Source: Glossina fuscipes
Lineage: Eukaryota; Arthropoda; Insecta; Diptera; Glossinidae
NCBI RefSeq assembly: GCF_014805625.2
Contig: NW_023998556.1
Span: 1,795,645 to 1,859,644 of the forward strand
Direction: 5' to 3'
Length of the DNA stretch: 64,000 bases
The number at the start of each line of letters is the position of its first letter. Positions within the stretch are counted from its first letter, which is position 1. The position numbers were made by a program, and so were the translations under genes. The notes under the pieces were generated by a model. It saw only the letters and a list, made by a program, of their open reading frames with translations. It was not told the origin of the DNA and did no database searches. Shown piece by piece: positions 37,239 to 47,899 of this stretch.

Positions 37239-38556
37239 CTGGAAAATGTTTGTATCTTGTCTTAAACTCTTATAATCCTTCGATCATTAAATTACCGCTT
37301 CTTATTTTCTCTTTTTTAGCTTTTTTCTTTTTGTTGTAAGTTTATATAGTTTTTATATCGCCTTTGATTTCGGTTGAATTTCTTGAGGGTGTCTGAAATT
37401 GTTTTTTTCCCGGTTTCTAGGTTTTTGTTTTTTTAATAAACTTTTCACTAAATAAGAAGCTTTAATGTCAATTGCTGCTTGCGTTCATGTGGGTGTGCGT
37501 AATTTATAAGCTAATAAAACTGGTAAATTAGTTTTTTCTTTTCTCTTAATTCACCATGATTGAAGTAATCACATTGACGCTTTTTATTGTTATCTTTTTT
37601 TGTTTTAATAATGTCAAAATAATAATAATGTCAACATAAGACTTCAAGTTTACACAAACAAGGTGCTTTAGACTGATAGATTGTTCAGAAGCTTCTGGAA
37701 CTTTCTGAAATTTCTGATATCTTTTCTTCTTTTTTTTTTGTTTACTTTACTTGCACTTTTCCATAAACCTTTTGCAGTTATTTGATGCGATATTTTTTAT
37801 CAACTTTTATTTTGGGATTCAATGTTCACGTTGAACTTTTATTTTGGTAAGAATTTGTTTACGTATAGCTCGTTTTTCTTTTCTAGTAACTTTTCACTAA
37901 ATAAGAAAAATTTACTTGCACAAAGTGAAAAAATTTTCATAAATTTTCTGTAGTTATTCGCCCAATTGATTTTTTTCAATGTCTTCCTTTGCACTTCACT
38001 CGTTGATTGCCTAAAAACTTCACCCCGGTTGCTACTCTCGCGCTATTGCTCTCTGTTATGATCTTTGTCGCCGTAGCTGTTTCAATCAATCCGCCGGGGT
38101 TTTTTTTTGTGTTTTCGCCTTAGTGCAACGGTTTCTGACTGAATAGCTTGCAGTAGTCGCATTTACATTATTCCATATGGACTATTAAATGCACGGCCCT
38201 GTGGGTTTTGTTTGGCCGTAGCAAAGAATGTAATGCGAGTACCTGTCGCGAGATTTCGTTATTTCTCTACTTATTTATTTTTTCGTTATGAAAACGCTGA
38301 TAAGAGCAAACCACTTTTTTTTTGGTTTTTCCAATCATCACTTTGTAATTTTATTTATTTTCTATTCATTTTTTTTCTTCCTCTAGCTGTATCTTTTACA
38401 TATTTCACCACACCTTTCTTTTTCCTTGAAGTGATTACTTTTTCCCAATCTGTTTTTCTGTTAAACTTATTTTTCCTTTTTTCCAGAAATATTTTCTTAC
38501 TCGTTGTCGCTGGAGAAGTTTCTTCTCAGGCCCCATTTGTGAGCGCTCAATTCAAA
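37239..38556 (-). other. leader-like region downstream of the LTR
   Basis: On the minus strand this A-rich 1.3 kb follows the LTR. It opens with TTTGAATTGAGCGCTCACAA and GGGGCCTGAG, resembling the primer-binding/leader start of insect LTR elements. It has internal direct repeats: the word cttttcactaaataagaa at about 37440 and 37890, and tttacttgcac at about 37744 and 37910. The 115-codon Phe-rich plus-strand frame at 38212-38559 is an antisense by-product of the A-rich leader. Confidence 0.4.
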
Positions 38557-38997
38557 TGATCGTTTATTTGTTTCTATTTAATCTCTTATGACAAATTTCA
38601 AACTTCTAATTTTAGTTCTCGTTGCGCTTGATTAGTAAACTACTGAAGATGAGTTCTCCTCTTTCTTTTTACTTCAAATATAAGTTCACTTTTCTTAATC
38701 TAAAGATCTATAACTACCGTCATTGTAACCGCATCAACCAGACTCAACTGTCCGCTTCTTCACTCACTCCTCGACCCACACGTTCTCCCTAACTTTTTCT
38801 AGTACTGACAAACTTGACTTCAACTTCGGCTTAAGTTAATTACTCTCACTCTGATTTGATTTCTCTTTACTCTACTTTCTCTTTACTTAATCCTAATCCT
38901 ACCTAACTTATTCCATCGCTCTAACTTACACTAGCACTCCCCCTCAGAGATGAAGATCCTGTAAGGCCAAAACAAGGGACGACTTTGGTTCCTCACA
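38557..38997 (-). repeat. probable solo or 5' LTR of an LTR retrotransposon
   Basis: Minus strand: starts TGTGAGGAACCAAAG (38997), has a GAGGGGGAGTGCTAG block near 38945, and ends ..AACGATCA at about 38557, giving TG..CA ends about 441 bp apart. A GAGCGCTCACAA-type leader follows directly. No second LTR occurs in the window, so this is a truncated element. The 3' boundary is an estimate. Confidence 0.5.
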
Positions 38998-39384
38998 ATT
39001 TATAATGTTATAAAATTCGCCTTTTTCTAAGACACAGTCCGTATCAGTGGATCGCAGATATTTTGTTCAAGAGAAATACACTTCAAACTTCTTTTTATTT
39101 ACAATTGTAATTCTTTAAATGTAGGATTATTTACAATTTGTTTTTTTACAATATTTTCGACTACTTAACTCAAATAGTCTTTTTCTACTACTTTGTCTTT
39201 CACAAATATTCTATTTATATACATTTTTACCATCATACTACTAGTACCTAATTTTATGACTTGATCTTTAATTCGTTAACCTGCTTTTCTGGTAACCCTT
39301 TTCATCGGCCTGCAGCTGCATCACGCGCCTGAGAATATGCACTTGGTTTTTACCTGTCTGCTTTTCCGTTAATCACTTTCGCTT
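38998..39384. other. short non-coding interval
   Basis: AT-rich; nothing recognised between the LTR and the dispersed repeat. Confidence 0.4.
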
Positions 39385-39580
39385 ATTTACACTTCTCTAT
39401 AATTAAACAGTATTTGTATAAAAATTACCTACACTGAGAATAAGCGCATAAAAATTTGCCGCGAACTGAAAATAAGCGTCTATGATTCTCAATAATTCCA
39501 AACATCTGAGAATAACCGTCCATGTTTGTTTACACTTCTCAATAATTGAACATGTATTTGTATAAAAATAACACCGTATT
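39385..39580 (+). repeat. dispersed repeat A, copy 1, with CTGARAATAASCG motif array
   Basis: Three near-identical words, ctgagaataagcgc (39434), ctgaaaataagcgtc (39466) and ctgagaataaccgtc (39506), lie between two copies of acttctcnataattnaacang (39391 and 39534, 143 bp apart). The whole block recurs in reverse orientation at 51945-52110. Confidence 0.75.
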
Positions 39581-41741
39581 TCAAAACGGTAACCAGTATA
39601 AATCCAAGAATTTCAATTTTTTTCGTTCGAAAACTTTACAACATCTTAAAAGAGAAACGTATAGAACATTATCCATAAAAAAATTTACGGTTTTACTTTT
39701 ATTAAATGAATGACTTTCTTTTCGAAAATAGGCTTTTTCCATTCAAATGCTCGCCAGTCAAGCGAAAACTTAACATTTATGAAAAATGTTACGTATTCTT
39801 CTAGCTACATAGCAGTTTGTTTATTAGAAAAACACAAGGAATTTCAAATTTCTATGGTATGAATAAAACCCACACCGGTTTGTTTATTATGAGAAATGGC
39901 CTGCCATTGCAAACTACGATTATAACACTTTAATTTTACGCTTATACATTTGCATGTCGGCAAACTTTTTAAAATTAATTTTCGTAATCCCACGTGAGCT
40001 AGTTCTTGCAGCAAAAATTTGAGAGCTTTTATATTGCGCTTTAATAGCTTTTTCAGCTGGACGTAAGTCTTCTTTTAAATTGGGAGGAGTAAAGCATTTT
40101 GTAATATTTTCCTGAAAATGTGGATTGTAAAAGTAAATCGTATTGCTTACGAAAGAAATGCAATATTTACGCCATAGTAGCGAAGGAAGAAGAAAAGAGA
40201 AGAGAGGTTCGTCAGTTGCAAACTCAAGAGAAAGCATGCATCTTGTCACGAATACTTTGAACTCCCAAAAAGAGTATTGGAAGATGCGGAGCATCTTAAT
40301 TTTAGCATGATAATTTTAGCAAAGCGCCACCCCTTCATGTCCTCTGGAGCAGCGTTCAATGAATGTAGGTCTGTCCGGAAATGTTTCCACTTTATATGTA
40401 AGTGATAACATAACATATAATATATAATAGGAGGAACATGGAAAAGTATGCTCCACACCAATATAAACCAACATATACCTATTTTTCTGTCCACCTGTTA
40501 TATATACATAATATATATATATACTTTTTTTTCCTTGTTTAGTTCAAACTTGGATCAATTACATAGCTCGTCCAACCATTTTTGTTTTGTTATTTTGCCC
40601 TTCATCACAAAAAACCTCTTGTGTTTTTACTCTTGTTACAGTGTTTCCAAATTATGTGAACCCTCGAATATTTTCTTTAAAACATGAGAAATTTAAAAAT
40701 ATTAGCCATAAAAACTAGTGAAAGTATTGTTATCGGTTCGATAGTTAAAAATGCCGAAAAACGCATATATTATTAAATTTCACTTTTTCTCTTTTTTCAA
40801 TAATCAAGACATAATCTCCAAGTATTTTTATGTTAACACATCTATGCGTACGTGTAAGGTGACCACTATGCAGAGAAAATCATACTGAAGTATACACAAA
40901 GAACACTGTTTGCGAATAGCGGCAATAGGTGAATTCAAAAGATTATTCTTTTCTATGCTGAATACAGCGCTTTTATTTATACTGACGAACCGATTAACGT
41001 TATCGTCAAAAGATTTATCAAAGCACATTCCTCAATTTCCAATTACTCCTCTAAATGAAAAATTAAAGGAAGCGAAAAAAAGTGGCGACCTAAGCGCTTA
41101 AAATAAGAAGAGTTAGAAGATCACCTCTCACTATCTTTGTTAATAGAAAATGAACAAATTCTTTTATCTAAATCTGTGAAATATACATCTTGGAATCTTT
41201 GATGATAATACACTTAAATTTTACTTTGCATTGTAAATGCTTGCTTTAAATCTATTGCTGCTAAATTAATAATAAAAAAACCAACATTCTTTTATCAGAA
41301 AAGCATATCAAATCAATTTTAACTTATATTGGGGCAAACCATTTAAGTCGTTCAAGATAAGGGTCTCAATATTGGTAAAAGATTTCCAACAGTCGAACTC
41401 CACACACTTTCTAAATTACTTCTTACGAAACATTACATTGCTAATTTGGTTAACGCCTTTCGAAAAAAGATGTAGGCAATCAAATTTCTCTCGTCTTACG
41501 AGTTTGTTTCAACTCAATGTATTTTATCACCTTTCATTTTTCTTATTCTAATTTTTAATCTAAGTCTAATTTTTGTTATTATGATTATTTTTTTTTTATA
41601 TATATGCATAAATATGCACATACAAGATGTTACTATTTGTTTTCATTGCCATATATGTTATTGTTTCCTCTTCTAATACACTGAGTGAACTTTGCTGTTG
41701 CTGTCTTCAAATAACATCCCAGATTTTGTCACAATTATAAA
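39581..41741. other. AT-rich stretch, no gene recognised
   Basis: Frames at 39920-40294 (124 codons) and 40246-40494 (minus), 40448-40687 (plus), and 40828-41028/41101 show no family motif and overlap one another in opposite senses. A TATATA run lies at 40500-40525. Confidence 0.4.
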
Positions 41742-41845
41742 ATTTATTATTATTATTTTAGCTATAGAATAAATTCTAAGACTAAAGTCTTAAAGCACTA
41801 GCATCTAAGGCTTTCGGCTTTTATAAAATTTAATAATGAATAAAC
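41742..41845 (-). mobile_element. I-like LINE 3' end, old truncated copy
   Basis: Reads ttattattattatttta, then ctaagactaaagtctt, then gcactagcatctaaggc, the reverse complement of the 3' UTR and (TAA)n tail seen at 50650-50765 and again at 56895-57105, but more diverged. Only about 100 bp remain, a typical 5'-truncated insertion. No target duplication was identified. Confidence 0.65.
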
Positions 41846-43270
41846 GTTTAAATTAAGGGAAAATAAATAAAAATAATAAAAAACTAAGTGTATATAATAA
41901 AAAACTATATAAAGGCTGGTCACTTTACCATATAAATATATACATATATAAGAAACACATTTATGCTTGCTTTTATACTAATTTAAACAAGTTTTATTAT
42001 TATGAGAAAAACATGTAATGTACTTGTTAAAAACTCGTTAGAAACACTTCACCTAACTAATTCAAACGGTTGTCGCCAAAACACGTGAGATGCATGCTCA
42101 CTAAGCTCTCTTAGTTTTTTAACAGCAATGCTATATTCGGCGAAATATGGGATATTGGGCAAAAAATATGTGGAAACCTCTAACTGACGCAATGTTTTTC
42201 AAAACCAAAATTTACGGCAAGAGTGCCAAGTTTCAAATCCATATGTGCCAAAGGTGTATAGTTGTAGATTGAAATGTTAGATCACTGTTCAACTTTTTTG
42301 TGAATTTTTTGATTGCTCATCAAAAAGTACTCATAGCAAATAATTTTTCTAATAATAATCGTCTGTACCCCTGATGTACCCCTTTTATATAATTCCTGGA
42401 AACTTATAGCAGAGTACATGTATATGTAGATGTATATGTATACATATATTAAAGTATATTGGATACATATATATATATATATATATATATATGGATTGAG
42501 CAAATCCATCTTTCCATTCGCTATGATTTCGTGAAATAATTACTGTGGAAAACTAAAACATGATATGATGAGAATGTGAGGAAGAAGTAGAACATCAGCT
42601 GACGATCACCATTTTTTGTATTGACGGAGAATAATTTGCATTAACTAAAAAATTAAGAAGTAGCTTTTTCTTACTAAATTTATGAAGTACATGAATGTCG
42701 ACAAACGCGACCAGACGCTAAAACTAATTGTCAGCGGTTATTATCAAATTAATTTGTGTTACGAATTCCTATTGAGACAATTAAGTCACAAAACTTCTAA
42801 TTTAGTGGCCTTGCGAGGGGAATTTATGAATATATGAGCTCAACAGTGAAAGCAAGTGAAGAATGTGTTTTCTTTCTAGCTCATTGAAATAATCTATTTT
42901 TTCTAAGGGTAATTCAATAATTAGAAACGGGCATTGATAACGGATTCATGCAACACTAATTTCGTTTTTTCACAGTATTCGGCTTATTTATAGTAGCTAT
43001 AGTAAGTAGAAAAACTTCACAACATAACAACACAAAGTTGTGTATGGTTTATAAATTTTTTTTGAAAAAATGTTTGATTTGTAGTCTTTTAATTATATTT
43101 TAACTTAAATCGGTTCAGAAAATCGTTTGGCTCAACTCTCTTAATACTATTAATAATAGATCCCTTTTCAAATTTTTTGGTTTGTATCTTAAATGTAACT
43201 TTAGGTTCTTTGTATACCCACCACTGTAAGATCTGGATGTACTTATTTTGTTTTGTATATATATTCTTAT
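41846..43270. other. AT-rich stretch with a (TA)n run
   Basis: The region includes a (TA)n microsatellite at about 42466-42492 and TATG-rich DNA at 42415-42450, which create the Tyr/Ile-rich minus frame 42282-42509. No gene supported. Confidence 0.5.
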
Positions 43271-43460
43271 TCAGCGTGAAATTCTGAGTTCATTTAGCCA
43301 TGTCCGTCCTTCTGATTGTGTCTACGTGGTGTTTGTTGTTAGCACTCTCCGCAAAAATGAAGATATCGACTTCAAATTTAGTAAAAACATAGGTAGTTTC
43401 TGCACGCAGGTTGGGGCCTGAAAATGGGCCACATTGGTCAGAGCAATAGTGCGCAATGGA
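43271..43460 (+). repeat. dispersed repeat D, copy 1
   Basis: The words gcgtgaaatt, then atgaagatatcgacttcaa, then tttctgcacgcaggttgggg recur in the same order at 57811-57975 (gcgtgaaatt, agacatcgacttcaacg, cttgcacgctggttgg). No protein frame. Nature unknown. Confidence 0.6.
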
Positions 43461-43494
43461 GCATAAACTGAATGCAACTCAGTTTTTTTAACAA

Positions 43495-44043
43495 ACATTT
43501 CAAAGTTTGCTTATATTCTATCCCGCATTATGTTAGCCTACGGAAATTTTCAAAGTCCCATACAAAAACTCTTTGGGCAAAACTTAATATAACCTGCACA
43601 CCGTTGGAAAGGCCATTAATAGAGGATTAATTCTGTCCTAGTTTAATTTTTTCAAAGGGCATGGTTTGCCCACAGCGACATTTCAAAGTTTGCTTATATT
43701 CTATCCCGCATTATGTTAGCCTATGGAAATTTTCAAAGTCCCATAAAAAAACTCTTTGGTTAAAAGTTAATATAACCTGCACACCGTTGGAAAGGCCATT
43801 AATAGAGGATTCATTCTGTGTTAGTTTAATTTTTTCAAAGGGCATGGTTTGCCCATAGTGGCATTTTAAAGTTTGCTTATATTCTATCCCGCATTATGTT
43901 AAGTATGGAAATTTTCAAAGTCCCATAAAAAAATTTTTGGGGCAAAACTTGATACAACCCGCACACCGTTGGAAAGGCTATTAATAGAGGATTCACTCTG
44001 TGCTGGTTTCATTTTTTCAAGGACATGGTTTGGTCACAGTAGC
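43495..44043. repeat. tandem satellite, 3 copies of a 183-bp unit
   Basis: The unit start acatttcaaagtttgcttat occurs at 43495 and 43678 and, with small changes, at 43861: spacing 183 and 183. Each unit carries tatcccgcattatgtta, gcacaccgttggaaaggc and gggcatggtttg. Copies 1 and 2 are nearly identical; copy 3 has short deletions and more substitutions. The 65-codon plus frame at 43661-43858 spans one unit and is not a gene. Confidence 0.95.
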
Positions 44044-44109
44044 TCCGTAAACTTTCGCTTTTTCAACCTCATTTATGGCACAGTGTAAAAAAGTTTTGGT
44101 TTCGAATAT

Positions 44110-44318
44110 TAGTTAATTTACATAAAGTCATGTTTTGTTTATAAGAATTTGCAAAAAAATTTGCGAAAAGTTCTATTTTACTTGTATTTTGAGCTAAATC
44201 CCTCCGAGACTTCGTTTAACAGAATTCTGTTAACGACTTTAGAGAGCTCTGTAAAAAATTTTAGTTTGTGTCTCTGCTAGTTATATTTAAATATAACTTC
44301 ACACCCTTTGTTTAGTCT
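44110..44318 (-). repeat. dispersed family AAGGGTGTGAAG, minus-oriented copy
   Basis: Its reverse complement starts aagggtgtgaagttatattt, then ataactagcagagacac, then gaattctgtta and ctcggagggattt. It matches the ends of the element at 61830-62032 and the start of the copies at 47320 and 59512. No coding content. Confidence 0.7.
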
Positions 44319-44974
44319 TGTTTTTTAATATTTTGTTATTAACTATTAATGATTAAATAATTGAACATACCATTTCTTTTGTCTTTTACAGTTATTCCGT
44401 CGTTTACACCATCCCATGTTAAGTTTCTACTACAACGCATTTGTAAAAGAAACTTAGCCAGACGCTGGACAATACTAGGTCGGCCACATATAGAACCCAA
44501 CACATCTCACTGCCTTTATCGATTATGTCTGTGAATTCTCTCCTCCATATTGTTCATCTGTTATGGGCGTGGGCGATTTTTGCATTTTTAAACTCAAATA
44601 CCACGAATCCCCATAAAATAAATTTAGAAAATTGCAGCCGTTTATGTATCATAATTTATGAGTAGCGAGCAGAAACCAAACAATTTTCGTTAAGATAAAG
44701 AGGGGTGCTTTCAGTTTACGCTTTCCTGTGAGCGTGTGTTTCGAATAATTTAGCCCTTTGTAAGATATTTCAATGTTTCTGTCGTATTTAAAGACGATAT
44801 GGTAAATTCTGGGACTAGAAGTGTGTCAACAACGCACATTTTAGCAGACAAACAGAGATGGCTAGATCAATTCAAAATTGATGGATATCTGGAATAATAC
44901 GACGCTTAGTTTTTGGCATTGCAATATTATGGCACAATGAGTATATCCTTCAATGGTGGGCGTACAAATGCAAA
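44319..44974. other. AT-rich interval, possible extension of the NOL6 fragment
   Basis: No frame recognised. Sequence of higher complexity from about 44750 may be earlier, unreadable parts of the NOL6-family fragment that follows. Confidence 0.35.
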
Positions 44975-45660
44975 ATGTTTTGTTTAAAGCAAACCATTTT
45001 CATTTTTATATCTTGTAATAGGTTTTGGATCAACGCAATATCTGTGTTTTGCCTTCTATTGTTGATGAACGGATCACATAAATATTTTATGGTTTATGTT
45101 TGCATTTTGTGTTTGCGTTTTATGCCATGGGACAGTAATATCACATTGTCGCTGTTCGATGAAGAGGCAAATGACGATTCGGTGCCATTTGCTACATCTA
45201 ACTATAATAAATATGTATTCTTTGATATAACAATGGAGCAAAATCAAAAGAGTTTATGAAAATCGCAAGAATTTGCAAGCGGACCCGACACAATTAAAAG
45301 TTTGGCTACGTCAACGGCAATTATATAAAGATGTCAACGGCTTCAACACTCTCCTGTTGACTGTGTTCATAGTGTATTTATTTAAACAGCGAAAGTTGCA
45401 TATTAGCGGTTGTCAAGTCTCACGTAAAGTATGGAATCAATTAGGTAAGCATAACCAAGGTCAGCGCCAAACATTTATTAATAGCTCAATAATTTCATAG
45501 CATTTTCTAGTTGGCATGAATCCAATAAAAGTCCTACACTTTGTCCTTCAATAAATATTAGTACCAATCAACCAACATTAGAACAAACGCATGCCTACTA
45601 TCCCGTAGTTTTCATAGATGTCACAGGTTACCATGATCTACGCTCCATGTCACACTGGAT
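44975..45660 (+). pseudogene. NOL6/Nrap-family (nucleolar protein 6) pseudogene fragment with retained intron
   Basis: Plus strand. Frame 1 (44975-45259) reads LRFMPWDSNITLSLFDEE, then FATSNYNKYVFFDITMEQN. The frame shifts near 45245 to QADPTQLKVWLRQRQLYK, NGFNTLLLTVFIVYLFKQRK and CQVSRKVWNQLG, the hallmark block of NOL6/Nrap proteins (Mat89Ba in Drosophila), which act in small-subunit pre-rRNA processing in the nucleolus. At about 45443 there is a donor-like GTAAGC and at about 45500 an acceptor-like TTTTCTAG. After it come CPSINISTNQPTLEQTHAYY, then PVVFIDVTGYHDL, and a stop. The frames do not join cleanly across the intron. Only a central slice of a gene that normally exceeds 1000 codons is present. 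A retained intron argues for a duplicated genomic piece, not a retrocopy. Family call fairly sure; limits are not. Confidence 0.7.
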
Positions 45661-47103
45661 ATTTTTATGATTTGTTTACAATTGAGAATAATTCAAAGAG
45701 TCAGTCTGTATTTGTTAACAGCTGTTGCATTGAAAAAACGACTATGAATTTCGTAACATCTGAGTTTCATAGAAAAATTATCATCCACATGTGTGTTTTG
45801 CAGGAACATAAGAAACACATTTGTAATGGTGATCAATGCAATATACGTTATTCATGTTTTAATGAGACTTGACTAGATTTGTCGAAAATATATGCGTACA
45901 TGCAAATTCAAAATAATGAGTCATAGATTCGAAGAATACAAGCATTAATTTCAAGTTTCTTACCGATCAGTAGACCTTCACTTGATTTTTCTATCCCAAG
46001 GGGTCAACAAATTCTGGATTAGCGTAACCTTCTAGCGGAGTTTACATAACCTAATTTGAATTTAAATTTATTAGATGAAGCATATATATTTATGTATATA
46101 CAAATATAAAACTAAATGAGTATAAGTTTTGCGATAAAATTAAGTGCGTTTTTTAAAACAAAAGAAAGAACTATTTACTATAAAATGGAAGTATATATAT
46201 ACGTATGCTGTTATAATGGAATATAAAAAAAATCTTCCAATTTTTGTATTCAAGCGAGCAAATATGATCAAAGAACAACTCGTCAGTCATTAGAGGCCAC
46301 AATGCTAAAATCACTACAATTCTGATCTTAGCAAGATGGACAAAAATTTAACCCTCACTCCAAATGAAATATCTTATGAATATATTTCAAGCACGTCGAA
46401 TAACTTCCAAATATTTCAAGTGAGGGAATTGATTCCGTGCATAATCATAAATTTTTGATCAGGAATCGCTTTTAAATGATTCTTTTAACCCACCACCTTC
46501 TTTTCTGAAATATCATTATTATCACAGATCACAGGCAAATTCAAAACGTGTAAAAACTGGCTTTAAGACTGCAATCGAACTAAAAGCTATTGATTTACAT
46601 AAACCACAACAACGACTAATAATTTTTGCTGCGTCTCAAGCTCAATACCTTTCTTTGGTTTTACAAATATTTTTTCTGCGGTGAAATAATGGGACGCCTA
46701 TACTTCCTCATAAAAGTTTTTATATTGTGATTGCACTATAATTTTTACTTAGTTTATTCAATAATTGCTTGGGAACAATTGCGAATTAATAGTTTGACTA
46801 ACCGTATAAGTAAATACGTTCACATATTCATTAATGCAAACGTTTTCTCTGCTTGGCTTTATGTATATCATTCATTATTATTCAGAATTAGAGTAAGGTT
46901 TGTTATTTTCTTTACTTTTCTACTATGAACTTTTGATTTACTTGGAAATATTTCGGACTTGGAAACACATACACAGTTATTTATCAGCTTACGTGGCAGT
47001 TGTATTGTTAACATTCTGATGTTAGTACTATATTTATCAATACATTTACAAATTTTTACAAACGTTTAAACAACTGTTAATGTAATAAAACCAGAGACAA
47101 CGG
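45661..47103. other. AT-rich stretch, nothing recognised
   Basis: Frames at 45618-45872 and 46731-46928 (plus) have no motif. Part of 45661-45880 might be further decayed NOL6 sequence, but I cannot align it. Confidence 0.35.
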
Positions 47104-47275
47104 AATAATAAGATGGTGCGACATTTTGCTCAAAATTCAAATAAGGAGATTCTTAGAAACTTTCTCTATTTCTTGTGTGAATAACGGCAGTAACATTAGC
47201 ACCCATTGGACAACTTGCTTTTTTATTCCCATTATTTGTACGGTTATAGCTTCAGTTAATAGTTTCTTGCTGTGC
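47104..47275 (+). repeat. dispersed repeat B, copy 1
   Basis: The words ataataagatg, tgctcaaaattca, tttcttgtgt, gaataacngnagnaac, acagcttg/acaacttgct and ttaatagtttcttg recur in the same order, reverse-complemented, at 52636-52806. In both copies one frame reads a similar peptide (for example ASVNSFL), so the unit may derive from a coding element, family unknown. Confidence 0.65.
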
Positions 47276-47319
47276 ATTGCATTTTGTCAAAAGCTTGCAA
47301 AGCAGATATATGTGCAATT

Positions 47320-47520
47320 CAAGGGTGTGAATATATATTCGAATTTAACTAGCAAAGACGCCTACAATATCTCTTAACAAAACTCTGCAAATGCCATAAC
47401 AGAGCTCTGTTAAATATTTCAAATTAAGATATAGTAGGATTTGAAAGCCTACTCCGTCTCATGAATCTATATGAAAATACCTTTCAAACCAACTAAATAA
47501 GTTCAAATTCTGCCTATGGG
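47320..47520 (+). repeat. dispersed family AAGGGTGTGAAG, plus-oriented copy
   Basis: Starts aagggtgtgaatatatattc, then aactagcaaagacgcc, gagctctgttaa, aattaagatatag, ggatttgaaagcctactccg and tatgaaaatacctttcaaac. It shares its first part with 44318, 59512 and 61830, and its second part with 33900-34085. It lies about 50 bp after repeat B. Confidence 0.75.
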
Positions 47521-47899
47521 AGTGTTTGCCTTTAGTACTTTAATGCCTACAATATTGTATACTATTTACTTTCTTTTCCGGTTGATACTTTTTGAAATAT
47601 AACGTCATACAGCACAACGGCAACTCTGTACAAGCGCTGTGGTCATATTTTTCTCTTTGTGCAAAAAAATTTTGCAATTTCTTCTTTATTGCTTTATACG
47701 TTTTTAAAAGTTCAAATTCATTAACATATAGTGAACTTCTTGTGTGTTTATTGCTAAAACTGATCATCGCGGATGCCGTACGTGTTTCCTTTAAATCAAA
47801 AAAAAAAAGATAGAAAACAGTTGACATTATCCTCAGTAGTTTCCCAAACCTTTTCAAGTGAGTGGTTATTTCACAAATAAGTAAATAATAGACAACCAT

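Noticed and set aside
38212..38559. 115-codon Phe-rich plus-strand frame
   Set aside because: Antisense of the A-rich leader next to the LTR; low complexity.
43661..43858. 65-codon frame inside the 183-bp satellite
   Set aside because: Spans one repeat unit; frame is broken in the diverged copy and there is no motif.
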